From NCBI GenBank assembly GCA_003024785.1, contig PUQB01000098.1:398572-462571 (forward strand): a DNA stretch of 64,000 bases, given 5' to 3'. Origin of the DNA: Selaginella tamariscina (Eukaryota; Streptophyta; Lycopodiopsida; Selaginellales; Selaginellaceae). Below are positions 48,004 through 60,019 of this stretch, in pieces. The notes below the pieces were generated by a model, which was not told the DNA's origin, made no database searches, and saw nothing but the letters and a program-made list of their open reading frames with translations. Every line of letters starts with the position of its first letter. Position 1 is the first letter of the stretch. The position numbers were made by a program, and so were the translations under genes.

Positions 48004-48189
48004 AAAATGATAGTTAGCTGGCCTTATAATTAGCAAGGTATATTATTACCTTGTTAATGTGTGATCTATGTTTGAACTAAAAGCTTTTTTAATCCTTGAG
48101 AATTTATTTTATGTACAAATATAAATGAAATATACAAAAATGCTTTATGTTAAACTCATTTACAATTATTCATCACTTTAACAATTCAT

Positions 48190-51100
48190 TAATAATTCTT
48201 CTTCGTTATTACCTTTTGAGTAAGGCGAAGAAGGTTTTAGCTGCTTGGAAGATTGTTCAACATCTCCCATTTCTTTTGTTGATTTTTCATAGTCGATGGA
48301 ATAAGTGAATGTTCTGTACTCGTTGAAATAACTTCTAGTTAATATCTAGTTCAAGATCGTTCTCAGACTTCGACATTAAACCAGATTTCTCCTCAAAGCT
48401 ATCGCACTTCTCGGAAGGAACTTCATATATGGGTTTGTTGGGGTAGTCAGTTGAGAACCTCTCTATCCACTTATTCAAGTCCTTAACCATAGTCTTATCC
48501 TTTTCAATTGCAAACACACATTATTTTGAAGGTAAACACTTCTTCAAGATAGATCCTCTAGTGCAGTAGACAAAAACCCATGCATCACTGTGAACCCCTT
48601 ATCAAGTTGACGATGCTCCGTACAACCTGACTTATAATGTTTGGATAACGTACATTGCTGAATACGTCTCTCTCAGCTATCAATGTATTGAATGGAGGTT
48701 CAGGCCCGTTGAAGTGCAAACAGATGCCTGGCCAGTCATTTAGAAGTTTAAAATTGTTTGGTGCATTCTTAACAATCAAGTGAACAACCGTATCAATATA
48801 CTTAATCGTTCATATAAAATCTAGTCCAATGATGTTTATTCTTCTTGGCGAAAACAAAGGCAAAAGTATCAGTAACATGAGCTAGAATCAAGAAAATAAA
48901 TATCTGAAAATGTAAGTATCAGTTAAATGTGAAAAATTCAATAACAAATATCTTCTCTATACGCTTGCGCACAGCTAAGTTCCTCCACTTAAATCTTTAG
49001 TGCCTTTTTTGATGAAAGATTTTTGACACCCGTTGATCCATCACAAATATTTGAAAACAATTTCCTGTACGTATATGTTTACCCAATAAAAGTCTCTGAA
49101 TTGACAACAAACATCTGTAAAGCTTGTCATGATTCGTAGCATCCTTCTTTATAAGGTTCAACTCGGTTCTTCATTACTAAAGGACTGCTATAAAGAAAAA
49201 GAATCATTGTGATGTTCTCCTTTCTAGCATTGGCATGTAATAGATTCTTGATTGGTTCACCCATTGGACAAGCATAACATCATCTGTCACATGCAGATAT
49301 TTGCTGACCTCTTCGTATGTTGAAGTCGAGGTCCAACCTAGTTTATGACAGTGTATTCCCAACTACTCTTTGAAGTGCCTGATTGTGTTTAGTTCCATTG
49401 CCTTGAGATGAAAATGAGAGGTGGGGCTGCTGTTATTAATCTGTAGTTTGCCATCAACCACGGGCATATGTGCCTTTGTATGTGAGTAAGTGACTGAGAA
49501 TACATGTGTATATGCTTTCTACAACCCTTCATGCTTTGTCATGAGATCAAATTGTATGCCACTGAGCTCCATCCTACTTCCACATTGTTTACATCCTTCG
49601 CAAATTGAACAGACTTAGCCTTCGCCGTCTTACTGGGTTTCTTTGCTGACTTCTTCGAGGGCTCCCCTTCACTTATCTATTTCTTCTTCAGTGTTCTTTT
49701 GTTTAATGATTCCATAATCCCCACCCATTTGGCATAAACCTTGTCCTCGGGGCAAGAAATCAACATCATCAGAAAGGATGTTTCCTTCCCGCCTACTTGG
49801 GGAAAATCAACTATTACAATTTTTCAGCTCTTTAAAGATTAAAAAGGGACAGATTAATATACTGGCGAGATAAATCCTGCCAAGACAATTTGTTTTACCC
49901 AGTATTCCGTACTTTGTTCTCTCCTTGCAGTAGCTCTTTGTGGTCGCCCAAGATTTTCCCATATGAATTGTGTGTGTTTGAACTTCTCTCATATTTTGTT
50001 ATTGTAGTGGTTGGTGTCGGCAGCGTCCCATTCCACTGATAACTTATGGTACCTGGTTGTGAGCTAAAAATGCTGATCTTTTTATCAGCTTCTCATGGGT
50101 ATGCTTGAAAATTTTTGTTGCCATTGTTCCTTTATTGTGTTCATTGAGAATCGTTGGGATGCCATTATCGTGTGTTGACCGCTAATAATGTAATACCTGA
50201 TTGATTTTTTATTCTTCGTCTGGATCTTCATGATTTGTTCTAATGTTATCACCCAAACTATCTCAATGCCTTTCTTTCTTTCATATTATGTGCACAAAAT
50301 AGCATTATGTGGAATAATTGTCGTCCTTTATTTTCTCTATCGCTCAGTTACACATTCCTAATTTAGTGGTCCGTAATTGAAGTTGGGGTTAACGCTGTAA
50401 TACTTAACCCTACACTGGTAAATTTTATTATTTAACATTATTTCCTTGTGGCTTATTGCAGCATGGGATGCCATAGGTGCAATTGACAAAATGATAAATG
50501 ATTTTCTTTTGTAGTCTGAATCAACATGTGTGAGCCCCAACTGCAGCTGCTCTAATGTTCTTAGCACACTCTTCTAGCTTCCGAAGATTCCTAAGCAAAT
50601 TGAACGTGATATATAAAGAACCTAGGACTGAGCCACCCTCTTAATCTCCCTAATAATGTCATTGTGTTCTTCTTCAATAAGAAGAGGGATGATTACTTCA
50701 CTTGTGGAATTTTGTATTATGAAGCAATATCTGCTGCGAATACACCTACTCAATGAGTATTGAAATTCTCGAAGTAGACATTTAATTTGATCCCTTCCAT
50801 AAATGGGCTTTTATTTAGTTTAAGAAGAACTCTACGGTCAACATCATTAGTGAATATATGAACGTCATAATCCACAAGCCGACAGAACCACATGAGGTTC
50901 TTGTTGTATCTCGCGTCCTCGATTCGAGAACGTGACATTGGATGGAACAAGGTATATATTTTAAGCATCGTCCAATCTGGATTTGCAGCCTGCCCTCGGG
51001 TGCTTAATTAGTGAATTTACTTTTCATTATTTTGCTTGTCCATGCGATGTGATAAAGGTTAATTTAACAGCAAATGTGGTTGATTCAATGCGCTTCCTAT

Positions 51101-51271
51101 TTATTTTGAAATATGGCCATGTTAATTTCAGAATCCCCCTGCCCATCTCATCTCCTCCTCTTGTCTTCAATGTCACCTCAATTCCACATCTGAATACAAA
51201 AATGATTATTTCTTCAAGTACATATCCAAGTATAACATATTTTGTTTTAATTCATTTGATAACGACTCCAT
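48190..51271 (-). pseudogene. Unknown multi-exon gene, inverted copy
   Basis: Counterpart of 499-3276. The start codon context (MESLSNE-like) is at 51271. Recognisable pieces include WFCRLVDYDVHIFTNDVD (about 50900-50840), NNFKLLNDWPGICLHFNGPE (about 48770-48700) and MFAIEKDKTMVKDLNKW (48517-48465). The short intron with the GGCGAGATAAATCCTGCC near-palindrome is conserved at about 49860-49920. Many stops and frame changes; not functional. Confidence 0.6.
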
Positions 51272-51292
51272 ATTAACGACTGAATCTCCTTG

Positions 51293-51432
51293 TGTCATAG
51301 TTTTTACTATGACTCGACCCTTTACTTTGAGGTTTGACTGTTGTTACCTACCGAGTTGTGTGACGAATCCTAGATGTAGTAGGAAACAGCTCGCTTAGTG
51401 CACTTGGGTATCGAGTGATAGTCCAGACCAGT
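51293..51432 (+). mobile_element. 5' fragment of the 1.8-kb LTR family
   Basis: Begins exactly with TGTCATAGTTTTTACTATGA and matches the first ~140 bp of the solo LTRs, then stops. Its first base coincides with the end of homology of the right duplication arm. Confidence 0.85.
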
Positions 51433-52150
51433 GATTCGCAAGTTAGCGTTCGACTCTCCTCATTTCCACATGCATCTCTTACACACACACACCAAATGGA
51501 TAGTGCTGGGAGAGATATTTCACAAAACTTTGTACTCCATCCAATAAAACTCATTACATAGCATTGTATCTTTAATAGTGTCTATGACTGTGTCTTGTGT
51601 GTGTATGTGTACACAAACCCAAGCAATGCTAGCTATTGAATATATCTGAAACCAGCAGTTGTTTGGTGGCACTTAGTGACATGTCCTCTCTTTTTATCTT
51701 TGTCTATTTACACACACACACATTGTGTGATACCAATCATACCCACACACTCTATATGTGTGTGTGTGCACACATATAATAGCCACACACACATAATGCT
51801 ATTATCCCTAATGAGTATTATCCATGATTTCTGCATGCATGTACACAATACCTTGTGCAACGGTGCTCTACAATTCCTATGTAGAATATTATGTCAACCT
51901 TCATTGTATATTGTGCTTGTCATCTGGCGGAAGCACACAACAAGAACCCTAAAAAATAGAGAGATTTAGGGTTTATTGTTGATATGACATAAGAAGATAT
52001 TTTTGATATATTGGTTAGATTTCATCGAGTGTCGTCTAAGAGCATTTCACATCGTAATATCAATCGAAAAATCTTAGAAATTGAAGTGACATTTATGATT
52101 ACCATACAAAATGTGGAATTAGTGTCGAATATGTAATAAGTACAAAAATA
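51433..52150. other. Spacer with CA/TG tracts
   Basis: CACACA-type repeats at about 51480, 51710 and 51740-51790. No gene recognised. Confidence 0.55.
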
Positions 52151-53800
52151 TTTTGATTAGGAAACCAATTTGTTTTTAACTTATAACATTAATCTTGCAT
52201 TAATAAAGTTCAAACTCACAACCTTATGACCTTTGTTCGCTAGCATCCTCAGGTCATGTGCATTAATATGATCAAAGCGCTTGTGCCATATGTTGATATT
52301 TATTGTTGTTGTCCCTGTAATAGCTGCTAACAACTATTGACCATGAACTGGTAATGACTCTAAACCCATGCTATCAATAGGAAGCTAGACAACACACTCA
52401 AGTCTAAAGAGATTTTCCACTTGAGTTACATCTACAATTCTCTTGTATTTGGGATGTGATAGAAAGCTCAATAGGGCAAAAAGATCACCTCGAAGCCTAT
52501 TCCATAATAAGTGCCACACTTCACACAAGAGTGATTGCTTATAAGGGAAGTTGAATCCTCATATGTCCTTAGTTTGAATAATCAATGCTGCACCATTGCC
52601 AATAATGACCTTGTCTTGGTGCATTGCATAGTCGAATAACATGTTTTTTCAGTTGGTAACATGATGTCCTATTGTTGAGTCTAACTAAAAATTATAGCCC
52701 TTGGTCATGGCACCTTGTGAAGATCCCTTTACCATTAAAAAAAATTGGTTAAGGATATAGCTCCATTAATGGCTTTCTTCACGTTAGGGCACTCTCAACC
52801 ATAATGCCTAGGCTCTTGACACTTGTTGCAGCGACCCTTGCACTTTTCGAAACCTGGATCTATGGGTTGGGGCCGAGCTTGTCCTAAATAGATTTCTTTT
52901 GGTGCTTCTTGTGTTTCCATTTTCCCCACCTTTGGTCAAACTCATTGCATAATTAAGTAAAGCAACTTCTCACCATCCTTCTCCTCTTAACATCTTGTGT
53001 TGATGCTGATAAGGTTTGTAAAATTAAATCAAAATTAAATCCACCATGAGAAACATACACGAGCACAAGGCGCCTTTGAGATCTCGATGCAAGCCTTCCT
53101 CCAAGATAGCCTTGAGCTCACTCTCAGGTACTGTAGTGCCTTACATGCTGCTCACTTGTTGCACACCAACCCACACCTACTAATGTACTCCATGGCTGTC
53201 TCTCGTGGAGCCTATTCAAGCTTGAATAATTCGGCCTTCAAGGAACCTGTTGACACCATGCTTTCCTTGCATAGGGCACTCTTTAATGCTTTCCAGTTCT
53301 TTGCTTAAGATTTGAAGATGTTAATATGGCTATAATACAATTTTCCCATTGATTTGTCCATGATGCCAATTGCCTTGGAATCCTTGAGCTACCAAGCCAC
53401 AATCTTTGCAGCACATGCAGTTGGATAAGCCTCTATTCCATCTACTACTTGCCAAAGGCCCTTCTTCATAAAGTGGAATTAGAGAGAAAGCAATGCCATC
53501 ATAGACCTCCAATTGATTGCCATGCAAAGAGGAAGTCGCTATTGATTTAGCTTTAAGCTCTGATACCATGTAAGATAAACAAAGAAATTCGCAATAAAAT
53601 TTTTATTTCTTATGTAACATACATCTATATTATATACATATGATCCATGTTAGTGGTTGTGATTGCTCCATAACTTATGCATGTTCCAACACACTTACCT
53701 AATGGAAACTCCACCAACTCCCTAATGGAAATGTAACTAACTCCCTAAGTGAATAGAGGTCCTACTATATAATGTTGTATGCTTATACTATATATCAACA
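52150..53800 (-). mobile_element. Ty1/copia relic, 5' part
   Basis: Minus orientation. A 5' LTR at 53569-53800 (TGTTGATATATAG..CTTACA on the minus strand) is followed by an initiator Met tRNA primer site (TGGTATCAGAGC, 53557-53568). A copia-type gag start, a CCHC-type knuckle (CNKCQEPRHYG..EC) near 52830-52790, a protease-like stretch near 52690-52620 and a GAG-pre-integrase block (WHKRFDHINAHDLRMLA) near 52290-52230 follow in order. The remainder of the element is missing. Broken, with several interruptions; old. Confidence 0.85.
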
Positions 53801-56800
53801 TTTTGAATGTCCTCTACAACAACTTCTAAGGCTATAATGTCTCTTTATAAGGCATTTAAAGTGCATAAGCATGTTGGTGTAGCGAGATATCTCCTTGAGA
53901 AGTTAGGGGAGTATTGAGAAGGAAGCACACAAATAGAATCCACCATAGTGGCATTTATGGACACAACTTCTAGTGCACCATGTGATGGACTTTGGAGAGG
54001 AAATAAATGAAGTAGAATATGCAAAGAAGTTGCAAAAGGTGATTACTCCACAAAAAGATAAGCTGGAGGTTAAGGATGGACAAAAAACAAAGAAGCATGT
54101 GCTAGTAAGGTGGGGGTAGAGGAGAGGATTTCTCAGCCGTCATTGATAAGAAAGTTAGCATGAAGAACAAAAAGGACGCATGTATCGTTAGATAAGGAGA
54201 CATCCTGGAGTACGAAGGATGAGCACTCAGAACAAGAGAAGGATGTGGAGAAGTTGTGTGAACAACTATGTTTGGTACATTATCATGGGGTATAGTCCAC
54301 AAACATATGGTCAATTTCTAACAATGGTTGTGATTGAGGCTAAAGATCATCTTAGACATTCCAAATTGTGGGAGCTCTTCACCTTTGTTGTGTCAACAAC
54401 CTTGTTGTGTAAGAATTAACTCCAAAAGAGATAATTGTCAAGTTATATACTCTTTGATAAGGAGTGGGCCAAGGAGCACGCTTTTACATTGTTGAAGTAT
54501 CTATTGTTTAATTTGTTAAGAGACAGCCATTGGTTTCTATTGTTATTGTAAACAAGCACACAAATGAGGAGGTACTTCAAAGCACACACTTATTCCATGT
54601 GGACTCCTTGTAATGCATTGTTTGGGGGTGCATTTGAATTAAATAGATTCCCCGTGTGTCGTTCCTTACGATGGACTACCATTACTAACTCCTACTTAGG
54701 CTATTCATACCTTTGATCAATGTGGCCCTCTTGTTGACCCCCAACGACCAATCTCCCAAACTGCTGATGAATGTCCCCGCCGATCGCCTAATTGCCAACC
54801 AAGTTTGCATTGGCAGGTTCCAAGATGGGGGGATGATCATTGATGTAGTAACATTAACCCACCCTCCTAGCCAGGGGGGCAGACCACCCCATGCCGGCAT
54901 TCAATTCTCTTGTCGGTGCTATGGGGTTGTTAGTGAGTGCCATGCCACCAATAGAAGAAAAGGAACTATAGCAAGCACTGCTACCAAGGCAAACCACTCC
55001 ACAACACCGAATCGATAGTGTTAGATCCTTACTTTGGTGGAGCCACTCAAACTCGCTTTGGCACATATGGAATACTTCATGCCACAACGTGTAGCAAGGA
55101 TCCTATGTATATGTTTGGGTGGATACCATTTACAAACATATCGAGGTTCTTGGTGGAGTTCGAAGAGGAATCATTAGTGTTGTGTTGTGAGATGCTGGAA
55201 TTACATTCATGGTATCTAGTCATCCTAGTGCTTCACCTGCCAAGAAGGATGTAGTGATCCAACAAGATGGGGAGGTTGGCAAGGGCATCATTATTACAAT
55301 ACAATCAACTCTTTGAAAGTTGTTTGTGAGGACAAGCTTGGAGCTATGCACGGTGGACTTAAGGCAACTTGGTGGCTTGTCATATCCTTTATTGGATTGC
55401 AACATCAATGACTTAGAAGCAAAACCCATAAACCAAGTTCCATGCATTAGCCAAATTATAGTTCAAAATAGTAGATTCATGGGATCCAAATACATTTGAG
55501 TAGACAAGAATAAGAGGGTAAGACCAAACCTCCTTCACAAATGTGTCTAGTGTTTATATAATTGACTACTACAAAAGAAACTGTTGTCAAATGGTTAAAA
55601 TTGCTTATTTTAAATAATGTAAACATGACTACTACAAGTTGAACTAGAAACAAAGACACAAATTTGTGTATGCTTCCCTAACTAGGTACATTGACAAGAT
55701 GGACATGGACATGGACTGGCACAAGCGCACATCTATGCTTGGTATGGGATATATGGAATCCCTAAAACAACATTCTATCAACATAGAGACAAGTGGCTTG
55801 ATGGGGCATGTACCTTCGTTCATGGGAACAATGGCCTAGTCAAAATGCACTCTCACATTTTGGCAGTTATAGAGATACTTAAGGAGTTTGTAGATGCAAA
55901 TGCAAATAGGATAGTCATAAATGTTGCATGACAAATGAAGAGATTCGGGAAAATCTAAAATTGTTGCCTTTAATTTACACTTAGATGAAGCTATGCACTC
56001 ACTTCAACATGTTCTTAGAGTTGATGGGCCTTAACACAATCATCAACTCTACATTCAACAACATATGAAACATTCAATTTGAGGACATGGCAATTGTTGT
56101 TCACTCCAACTTTTCTAGGTGTAACACTTACACATCATTAAAGAAAGTTGAAGCATATATAAAAACTAGTGAAAATCATTCCTATCTAAATGGAGGAACA
56201 CATGGTCATCAACAAACATGCTGCTCCCAATAATATGCACAATCATACATGGTTATTGCATTACCTATTTATGATCCCTGACAAAATGAACAAACAAAAT
56301 CAATATCCTAAAGCTTAGGGCAACATCAAATGTTCTTAGAAATGCTCTCAAGCTTTCAATATCATTGACATGGGTTTTGACACATGTCCATGAATAGCAC
56401 TTTCCCTATGTCTAACAACTCTAATTTCACTATTGATTATTTGATCATGTGTTTTAAAACCTTGAAGGCCATGCAAAAGCTAGTATGGGAGATCTTAAAG
56501 CAAAGAAACAACATCTCCAAACATTGCACAAGATCACCTAAATAACATGTCTTTGTGTGGGCTTCAAGGTTTCTAAAACATATGGATAGCGACCCATAAT
56601 AACCCTAAACACTCTAGCATGCACAAGGAATCTAACTCAAGTAGCTCTTTAAGAATACCTATTGCATCATCATTCACCAAGTTGCCAAAAAAGTTTACTT
56701 CGATGAGAGATGGGTCCTAATAAGGCAATACAAATTGCGCGCCTTGCAAACAAGTTGGTCTCTTAAAGAAGAGATTGTTCTCTTCAAGATTGGCAAGGAT

Positions 56801-57542
56801 AGAAAGCTTATTCTCTTAGCACGGAGCCAAAACCTATTCCATTAGCTTCATCATTGAAAGAACATGAACTAATAATTGATGGTATTAAAAAATACATGTC
56901 CTACATTTAAAAGTTGATGTCAAAAAATCTTAATATAATGGCAGGCTACTCAAAATTTTATAGCAATGCACCTCTTGCACTAATTAATGGTTGTTTAAAG
57001 ATATTACCCTTGTATGCACTATTTTTTTTTAATAATTATGAAGTTATAGTTTTCAACTTCAAAACTCAAATGCTAAATCTAAAAGTTTACATCTTTGTTT
57101 AACACATGCATCAAATGTAAGTATATTATATATGTATGTACAAACCACATACATATGTGTATATAGGCCATATATTGATTTATTTTCTTCTAATAAGTTG
57201 GGTATGATACATATCATATATACAAGTAAATGTACATTTTGCATACATGGCATGTGTAAAAGATTAACGAGTATAAGTTTTTAATAAGCATCAACTATTT
57301 GTGGCGACTAGAAAATGTGAAAGCCATTGTTGTAGTCTATAATATCAATTTTGCAATGTTTGCTTATTCTTCCCTTCATACTTGCACACTTTATAAATTC
57401 AAATAGCTACTTTATTGAAGGTGTTTGCTTTTTTAATTTAACAAAACTTTTCCTAAACTATTGGTCACATGTAGTTGCTACATATTGGTAGTGCCACTCA
57501 ATGGCATGGATATTTCTTTGATTGAACGGTAGCTATAACTGT
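53801..57542. other. Unrecognised low-copy-looking DNA
   Basis: There are coding-like stretches without stop for 70-100 codons, for example 54713-55018 (VPADRLIANQVCIGRFQDGG) and 55018-55254, and around 56420-56560 (a KTLKAMQKLVWEILKQR-type helical segment), but no family was recognised and frames do not join. Base composition is less AT-rich at 54650-55050. It could be a decayed gene or an old element. Confidence 0.4.
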
Positions 57543-57797
57543 TTATAATCTAGTAGATACATTTTCATGTATGGTTTGAGAGGCTTCTTTTGCCCTTGTC
57601 CTTTGTCTTCCAAAAATAGTATAATATAATGAATCTTCCTTGGCATCGGCCGAAGCTTTATTGAATGGATCATATGTTTTTAGGTGAAGAGAGCAAATGA
57701 CAGGATCGGCCAAAGATTTGTATGAGTTGTCATCCACCAGTAAAATGTTAATGTTATAATTTCCATGCTTCTTATAAATGCAGTTAGGAATGATCAT
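57543..57797 (-). pseudogene. FCP1-like phosphatase C-terminal fragment (different paralogue)
   Basis: Minus strand NINILLVDDNSYKSLADPV then HLKTYDPFN aligns with ILVVDDSPQKAMLNQN..HPITFDPYS of the FCP1-like genes at 3396 and 47100: the LVDDxxxK block and the DP after it. No Asp-box was found in this fragment. Decayed coding-like sequence on the same strand extends to about 58440 (for example LDSYEKLNDNCIGFFHGLF), so a longer gene may once have been here. Confidence 0.5.
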
Positions 57798-58487
57798 TTC
57801 GTCCTTTATAAAGTAACATGATGCAAATTATGCCAATCCATGTTATCAATGCTCCTACATTGTTCTTGATATCACACATTGGCAATGGGAGTGTCTTTGT
57901 TAATATGCTTCAAACCCTAGAAGGAAAGCACTCTAGAACTAGATTATGTGCCAATGATTTTTGTGCACCCTCTTGCAATGTTGAGAAAACATCTAATAGA
58001 TCAAACCCTTTGTAGTTCATGTGTGACAATTTGTAATTGAAAAAGCAGTCTTGCTATTCAACTGCGATAATTATCCTAGCCTCCTTGTCACTGCCAATCT
58101 CTTCCCTAGCTTGAACATTTAGACCCTCAAGTGTTGTTCCTAATGTCAAGTCCAAATCTTATTTTTCTTAAAGAAATCCCACTTGACATCCAAGTTTTCC
58201 ACACATTTGCATTTTATTCTTATTTTATTGTTGGCATTGTCTAGAATTTCTATATGAATTACTTTTCAGGACCACAAAACAATACTATCTTCCTTTGTAA
58301 TTGACCTTTTGGTTAACATCGATTCGACTTTGAAAAGCCCATGGAAGAAACCAATGCAATTGTCGTTGAGCTTCTCATATGAGTCAAGTGATAAAAGCAC
58401 AACTTCCAAGATCACTATGTTGTTCTACAAGTCCAAAAGCTTTTATACAACTTTGGATGCAAACACACATGAATCCCATTGGTAAGT

Positions 58488-58622
58488 GGTTTAGGGTTTA
58501 GGAGGGTTTAGAAGGGCTAGGGGCTAAGAGTTTAGAAGTTTTTGGGGTTTGGGTTTAGGGTTTATGAGAGTAATTTGGGTTATTAGGGTTTAGGAGCTTC
58601 TTAGGGTTTAGGGTTTACAAAA
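58488..58622 (+). repeat. Degenerate telomere-like (TTTAGGG) tract
   Basis: About ten TTTAGGG or one-base variants in 135 bp, in one orientation (GGTTTAGGGTTTAGG, GGGTTTGGGTTTAGGG, TTAGGGTTTAGGGTTT). It matches the plant telomere repeat but is irregular, as in old interstitial tracts. Confidence 0.75.
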
Positions 58623-60019
58623 TTTGTTTATAATGGTTCTTATTAGAATTCAAAACATCAACCCTCCCCAAGCACAAAACCATAAATATTAACATAAAAA
58701 GTTTTAGTCTGCAATTGTAATAGAACACAATAAAATTTATTAGTAAAAATTAAATTAAATTATCATTATCTACGTATGTTCATGTAGCTAACAAAAAGCA
58801 TGTGTCTACCATGCAAGATGAAAGGTATTATAATTTGACATTAGTGATGGTGATTATATATTAACTAACATGGAGGTACAACGATGCATGGAGAGTAGAG
58901 TAATGATTAAGGAATAGTCCAAATGTCAAAGTCCTTAACGTGGAAAGCAAATTGCTGGCAGATCGATGCACTAGCTATACAATTATATTGATGCATTTGT
59001 TATATATTTAATTTGATTTCCATGTTGCAACACCATTTCTTCTCCAACAACAAAGGTGATCCACAAAGCACATGAGGCTCCAAGTTGACATGAAGCAGTT
59101 GTTGCTTTGCCATAGGTTTGCTGTTAAATTTTTATTACAACAATGCAACTCATTATATGTTGTTTTTATAGGAAATTGCCTTAAGTGCAAGATGTGGCTT
59201 AAAAGCAAGCTCATGGAAGGTTCTACAAGGTGATGAGGAGCATTGAACAAAGATTACTTAGATGCTATTGTCGATCTTGTAGTTTTGAAGGCTAAACTAC
59301 AAAGGCACCCCCACTCCCTTTATCATTCTTTGAGCCCCCTTTTCTTTAAATAATTTTTATAATTATAATTCTTAAGTAAAATTTAAAACTGAAACAAAAT
59401 TATATAATATTGGCTTATGGATAATGAGCTTCTATATATCTTAGACTCTCTTTCTCACTCTCATGTGCACACATGCACACTTCATGACAGCTTTAAGTAA
59501 GTATGTAAGTTGAGATGTGAAGCCAAAGCACAACAGAGCAAGTCAGCAAGTCAAACAAGCCAAACAAAGAAATTCAAAGAAACAAAAGCCAAACAAGAAC
59601 ATAGTCAATTGAGAATAGCTAATTAAGCAATTCAACAATGATTCATAAGCATTGTTGTGGATTTCTTTAATTGGTTGCACAACAGTCATTCCTTATTTGC
59701 TTAATGGCTTTCAAGCTAGCATGGCTTAAGATGTTGACATCAAGCTTGGCATGCCATGTTGGACATCACCCATAACACCCATGGGAACATGCATTTTTAA
59801 CTTTTCCATACAAAACTTGAACTTTCACTAGAATATATGTATTAACTTTTACATATGAGTCAAGTAAGACCCATGCCTAATCATAAATTACCATGGGTGA
59901 CACCATCAATTACACCATGTTTAAGCTGGTTTAAACATGCATAGCAAACTTTTTCAACAAAAAAAAACTGTCACAACATTTTACTTTTGTCTTTATAATT
60001 GCTTTCCATAATAAGATGG
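58623..60019. other. AT-rich spacer
   Basis: No gene recognised. A short direct repeat GTCAAACAAGCCAAACAAAG-like A-rich stretch lies at about 59530-59600. Confidence 0.5.

Larger units (their letters stand above)
42595..51292 (-). repeat. Right arm of the large inverted duplication
   Basis: Reverse-complement counterpart of 478-16310: germin 3' flank, germin pseudogene, upstream region, then, across a junction at about 46480, the FCP1-like and unknown genes. At 46480 the sequence passes directly from germin upstream DNA to the tail of the FCP1-like unit, where the left arm has a 7.4-kb retroelement-rich stretch. Confidence 0.9.

Noticed and set aside
59150-59280. A short + strand stretch (KDYLDAIVDLVVL) that recalls the KKDYLDG..DLVVI block of ATP-dependent DNA ligases
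   Set aside because: Only about 13 residues, preceded by stops in the same frame, and no other ligase motif nearby; chance similarity cannot be excluded.
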